From Betaproteobacteria bacterium Ga0077526 (GTDB lineage: Bacteria; Pseudomonadota; Gammaproteobacteria; Burkholderiales; Ga0077523): 64,000 nucleotides of DNA. A program made the translations under genes and the position numbers. The notes under the pieces were generated by a model. That model did no database searches. It saw only the letters and a list, made by a program, of their open reading frames with translations, and had not been told where the DNA came from. The DNA is taken from positions 840,671 through 904,670 of the forward strand of contig LNDV01000034.1 in assembly GCA_001464765.1 (NCBI GenBank), read 5' to 3'. How positions within the stretch are numbered: position 1 is the stretch's first letter; every line of letters starts with the position of its first letter. Shown here piece after piece: positions 1 through 8,620 of this stretch.

Positions 1-141
1 CACGCCCGGCTCGGCCATCCGGAGCAGGCGCTGGCCTTCTTCGAACGGGCACTGGCACTCAATCCGAACATGGACGGCGTGCGCGCGAACATCGAGTCGC
101 TCAAGCGCGACCTGGCCCGTAAAGGGCGCCAGGCGATCTGA
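1..141 (+). CDS. C-terminal end of a TPR-repeat protein (5' end outside window)
   Basis: The reading frame is open from the first base to a TGA at 139-141, giving about 46 residues. The segment LGHPEQALAFFERALALNPN matches the second half of a tetratricopeptide repeat (a small helix, then the A-x-x-x-F-E-x-A-L-x-x-N-P pattern). TPR proteins act as protein-binding scaffolds, and nothing more specific can be said from this fragment. It ends 80 bases before the next gene, which has its own strong ribosome site. Confidence 0.6.
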   Translation, partial: HARLGHPEQALAFFERALALNPNMDGVRANIESLKRDLARKGRQAI

Positions 142-221
142 CCGGAAGTCCGAATGGGGCGAACCCGCCCGCGAGCCGGTGCCCGGTCGAGGCCGGCGAC
201 ACAACAACGAGGGAGGAAGGC

Positions 222-1355
222 ATGCATCCGTTGCACTGGCTGGTGAGTGTCGTGGTGGCAGGTCTTGCGATGGTGTCGACGGTGCAGGCAGCCGAAGCCA
301 TTCGCATCGGCGTGGTGAACGAGATCACCGGTCCGCAGGCGGAAGGCGGGCGGTTCACGGTAAACGGCATCCGTATCGCGCTGGAGGAGATCAACCAGGC
401 CGGCGGCGTGCTGGGCCGCCCGGTCGAACTGCGAATCGAGGACAACGCCAGCACCAATCCCGGCACCGTGCTGGCCTTCACCAAGCTGCTCTCGGACAAG
501 GGGCTCGCAGGCATCATCGGTCCGATCCGCAGCACGCAGGTGCAGGCGGCCTCGCCCGCCATCGCGAAGTCCGGCATCCCCACCATGATCGGCGGCAGCG
601 ACGTGAGCCTCACGCGAGTGAACAACCGCTGGGTGTTCCGCATCCGTCCGAACGACAACTACTCGTCCCGCGTCATCGCCGACTTCGGGGCCAACACGCT
701 CAAGCTGCGCAAGTGGGCGATCGTCCACTCGACCGACGCGTTCGGCTCTGGCGGCAAGACCGCGCTGGTCGCCGCGCTGAAGGCGCAGGGCATCGAGCCC
801 GTTCTGGTGCAGGGCTACACCAGCAACTCACAGGATTTCACGCCGATCGTGCTCGCGGTGAAGAAGTCCGGTGCCGACATCATGGGCACCTACATGACCA
901 ACTCGCCGGACCAGGGCATCTTCGCCAAGCAGATGAAGCAGCTCGGCGTGAGCATCGCATGGGTGGGCTCGCCGACGACCATCTCCGTCACGACGCTGAA
1001 CCTCGCGGGCGACGCGCTGCACGGTTCCTACTCGGTGACGGACTTCACGGTGGATGCCACGGATATCACGCGGGCCTTCGCGCGGAAGTACCGCGAGAAG
1101 TACAACATGAACCCCGACACCTTCGCGAGCTGGGCCTACGACGCGATGCACGTGCTGATGCGCTCCATCGCCAAGGCCGGCACCACGGAGCCCGAGGCGG
1201 TCCGCAAGGCCATCCTCGCCACGAAGGGCTACGAAGGGGTCGAGGGCAAGTACGAGTTCGACGAGTTCGGCGACGGGCTGCATGGCTACAACGTCGTGCG
1301 CAACGAGGCCGGCAAGATCGTCTTCATCAAGCGGGTCGACTTCCCGGTGAAGTAG
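222..1355 (+). CDS. Branched-chain amino acid-type ABC transporter substrate-binding protein
   Basis: A 377-residue periplasmic receptor of the Peripla_BP_6 (LivJ/LivK-like) family. Residues 1-23 form a signal peptide ending VQA, followed by the typical opening IRIGVVNEITGPQAEGG. The motif VLGRPVELRIEDNASTNP is characteristic of the first lobe. The ATG follows a strong ribosome site (GAGGGAGGAAGG). No permease or ATPase genes are adjacent, so it is an orphan receptor that may share an importer encoded elsewhere. The ligand cannot be read from sequence; this family binds amino acids, amides, aromatic acids and others. Confidence 0.85.
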   Translation: MHPLHWLVSVVVAGLAMVSTVQAAEAIRIGVVNEITGPQAEGGRFTVNGIRIALEEINQAGGVLGRPVELRIEDNASTNPGTVLAFTKLLSDKGLAGIIGPIRSTQVQAASPAIAKSGIPTMIGGSDVSLTRVNNRWVFRIRPNDNYSSRVIADFGANTLKLRKWAIVHSTDAFGSGGKTALVAALKAQGIEPVLVQGYTSNSQDFTPIVLAVKKSGADIMGTYMTNSPDQGIFAKQMKQLGVSIAWVGSPTTISVTTLNLAGDALHGSYSVTDFTVDATDITRAFARKYREKYNMNPDTFASWAYDAMHVLMRSIAKAGTTEPEAVRKAILATKGYEGVEGKYEFDEFGDGLHGYNVVRNEAGKIVFIKRVDFPVK

Positions 1356-1368
1356 TCGGCGCCCCGGG

Positions 1369-1474
1369 CGGAGCCCGGGCTACGGGAATTTCTCGGTGCA
1401 GATCGACACATTCGTAGCCCGGACTCCGTCCGGGGATGCGTGCGAGGCGAGAAGGCGGAGCCCGGGCTACGAGG
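1369..1474. repeat. Cluster of three REP-like palindromic units
   Basis: Three copies of a GC-rich unit with core GCGGAGCCCGGGCTACG lie here: forward at about 1369-1386, inverted and diverged at 1413-1440 (GTAGCCCGGACTCCGTCCGGGG), forward again at 1454-1474. Adjacent inverted copies could fold into a long hairpin and may serve as the terminator between the two convergent genes. The last copy contains the stop codon of the gene on the minus strand. Units of this kind are common between genes in proteobacteria. Confidence 0.6.
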
Positions 1475-1778
1475 TTTGGTTTCCTCGGCCGCTCGCGTGA
1501 CGTTCGATCGACCGGACGCCGGCCAGCATCTTCTCCCGTGCCGAAGCGTTGGCAGAGTGCACGGTGATGACCGGCGGACGGAATCCCCTCAGCGCGACGG
1601 CCTCCTCGATCCACAGCACGACATCGTAGCCAGTCCCTCGCGCGTCGTCGCCGAGGTCATGGTCGAGACTGATCTCCGTCACCGTTCCGGTTTCGAGCAG
1701 CGCGATCGCCTCGTCGGGCCAGTACACACGCACCCAGCCTTCGGGTGTCGCGCGTTCATCGTCGAGGAAGACTCGCAC
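1467..1778 (-). CDS. Receiver-like protein of the cyclic-phosphate-processing (cREC) type
   Basis: A 103-residue protein with the fold signature of a small receiver-like domain: MRVFLDDER at the start (acidic pocket), ISLDHDLGDD near residue 40, and a conserved HSAN near residue 75. These match the family annotated as cyclic-phosphate processing receiver domain proteins, proposed from comparative genomics to act on cyclic phosphate ends of RNA or nucleotides; this has not been shown for this protein. It is the last gene of a minus-strand group, 24 bases after the Bug receptor. Its final residues and stop codon lie in a REP-like unit, so the C-terminus may have been altered. Confidence 0.7.
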   Translation of the reverse strand: MRVFLDDERATPEGWVRVYWPDEAIALLETGTVTEISLDHDLGDDARGTGYDVVLWIEEAVALRGFRPPVITVHSANASAREKMLAGVRSIERHASGRGNQTS

Positions 1779-1802
1779 GGGCAGGTCAGCCGCGGTCGGA
1801 AT

Positions 1803-2801
1803 TCAGTCTTCGAGACGCAGCGACAGCGACTTCGCTATGGCGGCGGTGGCGTCGGAGTCTGCGCGGATGCGCCGCGTGAGTTCATCCGGGCCGCCGGGGA
1901 AGGCGATGGCGCCCTGGGCCTGGATCCATCCGCGCAGCGTGGCCGAGCTGAGCACGGGCTCAACAAGCGCGCGCAGTCGGCTGACCGCCGGCTGCGGCGT
2001 GCGGGCCGGCACGAACAGTCCGAACCAGGCGTTCATGTCCACGCCCCGGATGCCGAGCTGCGGCAGCGTCGGGACCTGAGGCAGCGCGGACATGCGTTGC
2101 GCCCCCGTCACCGCCAGGGCACGCAGGCGCCCGGAGGTGATGTGCGGCATGGCGTCGAACGGCAGCGCGAACATCAGCGCGACACGACTGGCCGCGACAT
2201 CCGTGACGGCGTTGACGGCGCCCTTGTAAGGCACGTGGGTGAGTGAAACACCACGGCTCGCCGCGAACATCTCGGTGATGAGGTGGCACGAAGTGCCCAG
2301 TCCCCAGGACGCATAGTTGAGCGTGCCGGCGCCCGCGCGCGCGGCGGCAACGAGCTCGTCGACTGACCGGTACGGCGAGTCTCCCGGCACGACGAGAATG
2401 AAGGGCATCTCGGCGGCCGGGGCGATCGGAGTGAAATCCTTCAGCGGGTCGTAGTCGACCTTCTGGCGCAGCGCGGGCTCGATCGAGAACGCGGACACCG
2501 TACCGAGCAGAAGCGTGTGGCCATCCGGATTGGACCGCGCGGCGATGGCCGTACCGACTCGCCCGCCTGCACCGGGACGGTTGTCGACCACCACCTGGCG
2601 GCCGGCGGCATCCCCCAGGCCCTTCGCGATGATCCGCGCCAGCGCGTCGGCGCTTCCGCCCGCGGGGAACGGGACGATCATCGTCAGGGTTCGCTTCGGA
2701 AAGTCCTGCGCCAGAGCGACGCCTGCTGCGGCCAGTGCCGCGGCCGGCAGGAGTTGGAGCAGGCGGCGCCGCGCCGGGCGCATCACGACCGGTGCCGTCA
2801 C
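1803..2801 (-). CDS. Bug-family (TctC-like) tripartite tricarboxylate transporter receptor
   Basis: A periplasmic solute receptor of about 332 residues. After a short arginine-rich stretch and hydrophobic signal it reads DFPKRTLTMIVPFPAGGSADALARI, the hallmark start of Bug proteins, followed by GQQ-type and RPGAGG motifs. The start chosen is the GTG at 2801, which overlaps the upstream stop as GTGA; an ATG at 2783 is an alternative. Bug receptors bind carboxylates, amides or aromatic acids, and betaproteobacteria carry many orphans like this one. No TctA/TctB membrane genes are nearby. The overlap with the metallopeptidase gene suggests translational coupling. Confidence 0.85.
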   Translation of the reverse strand: MTAPVVMRPARRRLLQLLPAAALAAAGVALAQDFPKRTLTMIVPFPAGGSADALARIIAKGLGDAAGRQVVVDNRPGAGGRVGTAIAARSNPDGHTLLLGTVSAFSIEPALRQKVDYDPLKDFTPIAPAAEMPFILVVPGDSPYRSVDELVAAARAGAGTLNYASWGLGTSCHLITEMFAASRGVSLTHVPYKGAVNAVTDVAASRVALMFALPFDAMPHITSGRLRALAVTGAQRMSALPQVPTLPQLGIRGVDMNAWFGLFVPARTPQPAVSRLRALVEPVLSSATLRGWIQAQGAIAFPGGPDELTRRIRADSDATAAIAKSLSLRLED

Positions 2802-3658
2802 AGCGCCCCTCGACCGAACGTGTCGCAGCCTTTCACGCTGCCGGTCTCGATGCCCTTGCGGAACCACTGCACCCGCTGCTGCGACGTGCCGTGCGTGAAG
2901 CTTTCGGGGACGACGTAACCCTGCGAGCGCTTCTGCAGGGCGTCGTCGCCGATGGCGGCCGCGGCATTGAGGCCTTCCTCGATGTCACCCTGCTCCAGCA
3001 GCTGACGGGTGCGCTGGGCGTGATGCGCCCACACCCCGGCGAAGCAGTCGGCCTGCAACTCCATGCGGACCGACAGCTGGTTGGCACGAGCTTCGTCGGA
3101 GCGCTGCTTGGCGGCATGCACCTTGTCCGCGATGCCGAGCAGGTTCTGGATGTGATGGCCCACCTCGTGGGCGATGACGTAGGCCTGGGCAAAGTCACCC
3201 GGCGCACCGAGCTTCTGCGACAGCGCGCGATAGAAATCGAGATCGATGTACACCTTGCGGTCCGGGGGACAGTAGAACGGCCCCATGGCGGCGTCTGCAG
3301 TTCCGCAGGCGGACTGCACGGCCCCGGAAAAGAGCACGAGGACAGGAGGCTGGTAGCGTGCTTTGGCTTCCGCGAACAGCGCGGTCCACGTGTCCTCGGT
3401 ATCGGCGAGCACGACAGACACGAAGTCCTTCATGCGCTGCTGCTCGGGGTCCGTCGGGGCCGGCCCGGGCGCCTGCTGCGTCACCGGCGGCGAGAGACCG
3501 CCGCCGCCCTGCAGGATGATGGACGGGTCCACGCCGAAGAACATCGCGATGAGCGCGATGACCACCACGCCGAGCCCGCCGCCCACCGCGCCGCGGCCGA
3601 TCGGCATGCCGCGCCGGTCCTCCACATTGTCACTACGCCTTCCGCCTTCCCAACGCAT
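2798..3658 (-). CDS. Neutral zinc metallopeptidase (YpfJ family)
   Basis: A protein of about 286 residues with a charged N-terminus (MRWEGGRRSDNVEDRRG), one membrane anchor near residues 27-42 and a large periplasmic domain. It carries the zinc site HEVGHH near residues 164-169 and a downstream MELQADCFAG segment that supplies the third ligand. The order RRSxNVEDRRG, single membrane helix, HEVGHH is typical of the YpfJ/KPN_02809 family, whose substrates are unknown. The ATG at 3658 is chosen because the family starts MRWExxRxSxNVEDRR. It overlaps the upstream gene by 26 bases and the downstream gene by 4. Confidence 0.88.
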   Translation of the reverse strand: MRWEGGRRSDNVEDRRGMPIGRGAVGGGLGVVVIALIAMFFGVDPSIILQGGGGLSPPVTQQAPGPAPTDPEQQRMKDFVSVVLADTEDTWTALFAEAKARYQPPVLVLFSGAVQSACGTADAAMGPFYCPPDRKVYIDLDFYRALSQKLGAPGDFAQAYVIAHEVGHHIQNLLGIADKVHAAKQRSDEARANQLSVRMELQADCFAGVWAHHAQRTRQLLEQGDIEEGLNAAAAIGDDALQKRSQGYVVPESFTHGTSQQRVQWFRKGIETGSVKGCDTFGRGAL

Positions 3659-4670
3659 CGCTCTTCTTCTCCTTGCCGGACGACTTCGCTCTCTCTGGCG
3701 CCTTGCGGGATCGGCTCGCCGGGACGGCCGATGCCACCAGGAGGTCGTAAATTCCGTCGGGCGCATTGCCCACGGCATCGAGGGGATGATACTTCCTCAG
3801 GAGCCGGCGCTCGTGCGTGCCCCAACCTGCATGGGATTCCAGCGCGGATTCCGGATGGTTCTGGATCAGGCCCGCCCGTGCGGCGTCCGGCAGTGTCATG
3901 GTCGTGCCGATCAGCACGACCCGCGCGGCATACGGCGCCGAGGGGTGATCCGGATTGTTGTCGGGCATCACGCCGATGTGGATGCCGTCGAAGACATCGA
4001 ACGACCCGGCGTCGCGCTGGCGGAGGATCGACAGGGCCACGAGATTGGCGTGGACGCTCGTGGCCTCCTCGACGGCAAAGCTGGTGCGGTACTCGTTGAG
4101 GCCGATGACGTAGTAGACGTCGTCGAGATCGTCGTGGTGCAGGATCGTCCCGGTGAGCACAGCGCGCTGGCTCGCTGCGCCGAGACTGCCGGCGCGGGTC
4201 TCGCGATAGCGGATGGTGGTGTCCTCGGCCGAGATCTCGACGAAGGAGACGTTCACATGCCCCGGCGTGAGATAACTTCGCCGCAGGCAGAAGAGCGTCT
4301 GCGGCAGGGAGCGCCGGAATTTCTCGGGCGTGCGGGTGATGCGCGAGAGCGCGAGGATCGCCCGCTGCAGTTCGGACCCCTCGTCCGGCACGGACTCCAC
4401 AAGCCCGGCGCCTTCCAGGACCTCCTGCAGGCGGCTCAGTTTGGACAGGCTCAGCTGATCGACGGTGTCGGCACGCGCCGCGCGATAGAAGTCGTCCTTC
4501 GTGAGGCCGGCGCGATCGGCCTCGACCTCCACCTCGAGCAGGAAGCGCGACAGCCGGCCGTCGAAGCGGTCCCGCGCGCGCGCCAGGGCATCGTGCACCG
4601 AGCGCCGCAGCAGCGCCGCACGCTCGGACTTGTCCGGGGAACCCAAGGGCCGCCTCCCGTTGTTTCGCAA
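3633..4670 (-). CDS. Conserved protein of unknown function, lysine-rich tail
   Basis: A 345-residue soluble protein that I do not recognise. It has no signal peptide and no membrane segment. The first 75 residues are helical and charged, the middle contains several beta-rich stretches (for example NVSFVEISAEDTTIRY and YVIGLNEYRTSFAV), and the last 40 residues are basic and rich in Lys, Arg, Ser and Ala. The segment GIHIGVMPDNNPDHPSAPYA is distinctive. It is the first gene of a four-gene minus-strand group. Codon use is like its neighbours, so it is likely expressed. Confidence 0.7.
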   Translation of the reverse strand: MRNNGRRPLGSPDKSERAALLRRSVHDALARARDRFDGRLSRFLLEVEVEADRAGLTKDDFYRAARADTVDQLSLSKLSRLQEVLEGAGLVESVPDEGSELQRAILALSRITRTPEKFRRSLPQTLFCLRRSYLTPGHVNVSFVEISAEDTTIRYRETRAGSLGAASQRAVLTGTILHHDDLDDVYYVIGLNEYRTSFAVEEATSVHANLVALSILRQRDAGSFDVFDGIHIGVMPDNNPDHPSAPYAARVVLIGTTMTLPDAARAGLIQNHPESALESHAGWGTHERRLLRKYHPLDAVGNAPDGIYDLLVASAVPASRSRKAPERAKSSGKEKKSDALGRRKA

Positions 4671-4794
4671 CGATTCGCAGTCTACCGCGAAACACTGCGA
4701 AAACCCGGGACTTCCGTCGCAGCGCCTGCCACCGCTTCCCGGCAGCGCCCGCCTACGATGGTTGCATCGTCACTGTTCATCGGAGATTGCCGTC

Positions 4795-5718
4795 ATGGCC
4801 CAGCCCTTCTCGATCGTTGCTGCCGCGTTCACCCCGTTCGATGCTTCCGGCGCCGTCGCCGCCTCGCGGATCGCCGCCCAGGTAGCAGGTCTGGTGGCCG
4901 ACGGCGTGGACGGCGCGTTCATCTGCGGCACGACCGGCGAGGGGTCCTCGCTCACCCGTGAGGAGCGCATGGACGTCGCTTCGGAGTGGGTGCTTCGCGC
5001 ACCGAAGGGCTTCCGCGTGATCGTCCATGTGGGACACGCTGCTCCGGCAGAAGCCCGCATCCTCGCGGGCCACGCACAGGAAGTCGGCGCCCATTCGGTA
5101 TCGTCGGTAGCGCCGTACTTCCTGAAGCCGCGAAACGCGACGGAGGTGGTCGATGCCATCGCGACGATCGCCGCGGGCGCGCCGGAACTTCCCTTCTACT
5201 ACTACCACGTGCCCATGGTGACCGGCGTGGCCGTGCCGGCCGCCGCCGTCGTGCGCGAGGCCCGTGCCCGCATTCCGAATTTCCGGGGCGTGAAGTTCAC
5301 CGACGGGGACCTCAACGATCTCGGCGAGGTGATCGACGCCTGCGGCAGCGAGCTCGAAGTGTTCTACGGGCGCGACGACTTCCTGCTGCCCGCCGTCGCA
5401 CTCGGCGTGCGTCAGGCCGTCGGGATGACGTACAACTACACCGGTCCGCTGGTGCGCCAGCTCGTGGCCGCATTCGATCGCGGGGACATGGCTGGCGCCC
5501 GTGCAGCCCAGGCTCCGATTCGCCGGCTCATCGCGAGCAGCCTGCCCTACGGTCTCATCAACGGACTGAAGGGACTCGCGCCGATGGTAGGCGTGGACTG
5601 CGGCCCGGCGCGGCCGCCGCTGTCGAATCTCGCGGCGTCGGATCTGGAGAAGATCGCTGCCGCCTGCGGGATCCGCGAAGCGCTCGCCTCTACGACACAG
5701 GCGCGCAAGGCCGCGTGA
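4795..5718 (+). CDS. DapA/NanA-family aldolase, N-acetylneuraminate lyase-like
   Basis: A 307-residue TIM-barrel Schiff-base aldolase. Visible active-site parts are GTTGEGSSLT (residues 45-54), the tyrosine in PFYYYHVP (Tyr137) and the Schiff-base lysine in FRGVKFTDGD (Lys167). The pattern YYYHVPxxTGV followed by GVKFTDxDL is closer to N-acetylneuraminate lyases than to dihydrodipicolinate synthases, so it may split a 2-keto-3-deoxy sugar acid into pyruvate and an aldehyde. The start is the ATG at 4795. No sialic acid genes are near, so the substrate is open. Confidence 0.82.
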   Translation: MAQPFSIVAAAFTPFDASGAVAASRIAAQVAGLVADGVDGAFICGTTGEGSSLTREERMDVASEWVLRAPKGFRVIVHVGHAAPAEARILAGHAQEVGAHSVSSVAPYFLKPRNATEVVDAIATIAAGAPELPFYYYHVPMVTGVAVPAAAVVREARARIPNFRGVKFTDGDLNDLGEVIDACGSELEVFYGRDDFLLPAVALGVRQAVGMTYNYTGPLVRQLVAAFDRGDMAGARAAQAPIRRLIASSLPYGLINGLKGLAPMVGVDCGPARPPLSNLAASDLEKIAAACGIREALASTTQARKAA

Positions 5719-5740
5719 GGAAGGATCGCCGATGGCGGAG

Positions 5741-6469
5741 TCAGTCCGCCAACGCCGCGCTCTGTTCGGCGAATGCGGCACACGAGGTCGCGTCCTCCGG
5801 CCATGACAGAGACTCGTGGGGACTCGGCGGTCCGTAGACAAAATGCAGCACCCGGCGGGGCCGACCGGAGACGGCCTTGCCGGATGCGTGAAGCAGTAGA
5901 GGCCGCATCAGCAACGCTCCGCCGGCAGGGACGACACACACGGCCTCGCCGATTTCGTCCCGAAGCCGCAGCGCGTCTTCCTCAGTGATCCGCCCGAGGC
6001 GATGGGTGCCAGGTACGACTCTCAGCGGCCCGTTGTCCGCCGTGCACTCGTCCAGGTGAACACGCACGGCGAGCAACCGGCCGAGCAGATCTTCCGGCGG
6101 CTGCACGAACAGCGCCCCCTGCTTGCGGGTCCAGCCTTTCCAGCCAGGCACATCCTCGCGTCGCGCGACCGGGACACTCAAGTCCTGGTGCACGCCCACT
6201 GACCAGTTGCGCTCCGCGCGCTTGTCGAACAGCGTGCAGGAAATCGCCACGGCGTCACTCGCTAGCACATCGGCAATCGCAGGGTGTCGGGCCAGCCGCA
6301 ACGCCAGATGGCGGCACCAGTCATGACTCAGCAGGTTCCTCGCGCCGGCCCGCTGCAGCAGCACCGACGACACCTGAGCATCGAACTCGCGCAACGACTC
6401 GCCGTCGACGACGTCCGGCACCACAGCGTAGCCCGAGCGGTCGAGCGAGGGATCCGAGGGTTCGTTCAT
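5741..6469 (-). CDS. Phytanoyl-CoA dioxygenase (PhyH) family protein
   Basis: A 242-residue Fe(II)/2-oxoglutarate-dependent oxygenase-like protein. The iron triad is visible: His94 and Asp96 in GVHQDLS, and His194 in LLLHASG, with nearby arginines in SGRPRR that could bind 2-oxoglutarate. The segment NGPLRVVPGTHRLG is a strong family marker. These enzymes hydroxylate or halogenate small molecules, and the substrate cannot be predicted. It lies tail to tail with the aldolase gene, 22 bases apart, and has no obvious partner. Confidence 0.82.
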   Translation of the reverse strand: MNEPSDPSLDRSGYAVVPDVVDGESLREFDAQVSSVLLQRAGARNLLSHDWCRHLALRLARHPAIADVLASDAVAISCTLFDKRAERNWSVGVHQDLSVPVARREDVPGWKGWTRKQGALFVQPPEDLLGRLLAVRVHLDECTADNGPLRVVPGTHRLGRITEEDALRLRDEIGEAVCVVPAGGALLMRPLLLHASGKAVSGRPRRVLHFVYGPPSPHESLSWPEDATSCAAFAEQSAALAD

Positions 6470-6580
6470 TGCGTGAAGGCTCCGACGGAGCCGGGCCCCG
6501 AGAGGATCGTTTGATTGTATCTTCGCGGCACTAGGGCACGGCCCTCAGCCGGCTGGTGCCGCCACGACAGGAGAAACCGC

Positions 6581-7087
6581 ATGCGACGCCTTGCAGGCTG
6601 GACGATGCTGATCTGCGCTGCAGCGCCGGCGGGCGCGCTCGCACAATCGGTGAAGGACGTGATTCCGACGGGCGAGCCGAACTGCGCGGTGGACGTCCCG
6701 CCTGCTTCGGCCGGTCTCGCCGCCACACCCGGCGGAGTCGTGGTGGTGCACCCGCGCAATGCGGCGCTGCCCGCTAGCTACACCGGCTGCAAGCTGCTGT
6801 GGATCGTCGACGGCGATCGGATGCTGCGCTTTGCCACCCTGTACTTCGAAGCGGGCAAGCTCCGAACGGCGGCCGCCCATGACATCCGCGACCGAGGCGC
6901 GAAGCTCGAGGCCGCGTGCGCGTTCCCGGAGGGCAAATCACTGCTGCCCGGCGCCGGACGCAAGGTGCCGGACTCCGGATGCAAAGGTTTCGCAGGAGAT
7001 GACTTCTACGGGCTGCATCTGCCAACGTGGCCGCGGACGTGCCTCACGGCGCCGGACAGTGCTGTTTGTCAGAAGGACCCGGAGTGA
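6581..7087 (+). CDS. Small secreted hypothetical protein with paired cysteines
   Basis: A 168-residue protein starting at ATG 6581 after AGGAGAAAC. Residues 1-22 form a signal peptide (MRRLAGWTMLICAAAPAGALAQ). The mature part has about eight cysteines (for example TGCKLLW, EAACAFPEG, DSGCKGF, RTCLTAPDSAVC), which would suit disulfides in the periplasm. I do not recognise the family. Upstream, 6479-6493 is a 7-bp inverted repeat with a one-base centre (GGCTCCGACGGAGCC). Confidence 0.7.
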   Translation: MRRLAGWTMLICAAAPAGALAQSVKDVIPTGEPNCAVDVPPASAGLAATPGGVVVVHPRNAALPASYTGCKLLWIVDGDRMLRFATLYFEAGKLRTAAAHDIRDRGAKLEAACAFPEGKSLLPGAGRKVPDSGCKGFAGDDFYGLHLPTWPRTCLTAPDSAVCQKDPE

Positions 7088-7194
7088 AGCGCGAATGCTG
7101 CGCCTCCACACTGCAGATTGAAGAGATCTGACGACACGGCTTTGCCAGGACCTTCGAACGGATCCTTGCATTCTGCGGCCTAGAGCGAGTTCTC

Positions 7195-8433
7195 CTACGG
7201 TCGGTTCATCACACAGGTCGTCGGCAGGACAGTGTCCTTGGGTTCTACCCGCATGTCGGTCCGCCACCCATAGCCCGTCCCTTCCACGTCGTAGCGCACG
7301 TCCTTGCCGCCGGCCTTGGTGTAGGTGGAAACGTAGATCGGCTGCATCAGTTGGTGATCGTCTGCACGCATCCACATCTCTCCCGTATCGCCCGCGTACT
7401 TCATGCCTTCGAGCGCCTTCGCCACCTTCAGCGGATCGATCGACTTCGCGTCGTTCATCGCACGCGCCAGCATGTCGATGGCTGTCTTCGCGGGGCCATA
7501 GTAGAAGTCGTCCTTGTACTTCTTCCGGTAGTCGTTGGCGAAACGCTCCGCCTTGTTTTCTGCCACGTTCGAATGCCAGGCCGACACCTGCTTGATGCGA
7601 TCAGCCCCCGCGGCGCCGATGGACCGGGGTGCGCCGGCGTTCTGCGCGTTCAGCGTGTAGAACGTCGCACCGAGCGCAGCGTCCTTGCTGGCCTTGACGA
7701 GCAGGGAGAAGTCCGTCCCCCAGTTGCCGGTGATCACCGTCTCCGCACCCGATGCCTTGATCTTGGAGATGTACGGCGAGAAGTCCTTCACCTTGCCCAT
7801 CGGGTGCAGATCGTCGCCGGCGATGGCGATGTCCGGTCGTTTTCGGGCGAGCATCTCGCGGGCGGCGCGACTGATCGCCTGGCCGAACGCGTAGTCCTGG
7901 TTGAGGAGATAGACCTTCTTGATCGACTTCTGAAGGGCGATGTGATTGGTGATCGCCTCGAGCTTCATGTCCACATGCGCGTCGAAGCGGAAATGCCAGA
8001 AGCTGCACTTCTCGTTGGTCAGCGCGGGGTCCTGCGCCGCGTAGTTCAGAAACAGCACCGCGTTCTCCGGATTGCGAGCGTTGTGTTTGCTCACGCCGTC
8101 CGACAGCGCGTGCGCGACGTTGGAGCCGCCACCTTGCACGACGTAGCGAAAGCCGGCGTCGACGATCTGCTTCAGCAGGAGTGCGCTCTCCTGCGCGCTG
8201 CCTTTGTTGTCGAAATGCGCGACTTCGAACTTCGCGCCGCCCGCAACACCGCCACTCGCGTTGAGTTCGTCCACGAGGGCGTCAAAGTGCTTGCCGATGG
8301 TCTCGCCAGCGAGGCCGAACGGTCCGCTTAGCGGGTCGATATGCGCGATCTTCACCTTATCCTGGGGGAAGGCCGACGATGCCATCCAGATCAGTACGGC
8401 ACCGGCGATCCTTGCCTGCGTAGCAATGCGCAT
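7195..8433 (-). CDS. Branched-chain amino acid-type ABC transporter substrate-binding protein
   Basis: A 412-residue periplasmic receptor of the Peripla_BP_6 family. It starts at ATG 8433 behind GGGAGGAGAG; a signal peptide ends at SSAFPQ, followed by DKVKIAHIDPLSGPFGLAGE. The mature protein contains KKVYLLNQDYAFGQ and a QPIYVSTYTKAGG segment near the C-terminus, as in receptors annotated for branched-chain amino acids or aromatic acids. It stands alone with no permease next to it, on the opposite strand to the following chemoreceptor. Ligand unknown. Confidence 0.85.
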   Translation of the reverse strand: MRIATQARIAGAVLIWMASSAFPQDKVKIAHIDPLSGPFGLAGETIGKHFDALVDELNASGGVAGGAKFEVAHFDNKGSAQESALLLKQIVDAGFRYVVQGGGSNVAHALSDGVSKHNARNPENAVLFLNYAAQDPALTNEKCSFWHFRFDAHVDMKLEAITNHIALQKSIKKVYLLNQDYAFGQAISRAAREMLARKRPDIAIAGDDLHPMGKVKDFSPYISKIKASGAETVITGNWGTDFSLLVKASKDAALGATFYTLNAQNAGAPRSIGAAGADRIKQVSAWHSNVAENKAERFANDYRKKYKDDFYYGPAKTAIDMLARAMNDAKSIDPLKVAKALEGMKYAGDTGEMWMRADDHQLMQPIYVSTYTKAGGKDVRYDVEGTGYGWRTDMRVEPKDTVLPTTCVMNRP

Positions 8434-8620
8434 CGTGCTCTCCTCCCGGTGATCGGGTTGTCTTGTGGTGAGTACCGTAACACATGGGGAAACAGGCTGG
8501 ACGAAGCCCCCCAATGCACAGCCGGGGTCGCGTCTCGCCAGGGCTGCGCGCCTCTCCCGTTCGCATTTTCCTTCCCGAACCGCGGCTGTTCCGAAGACGG
8601 CGGCTCAAGGTTTCCCCTAA

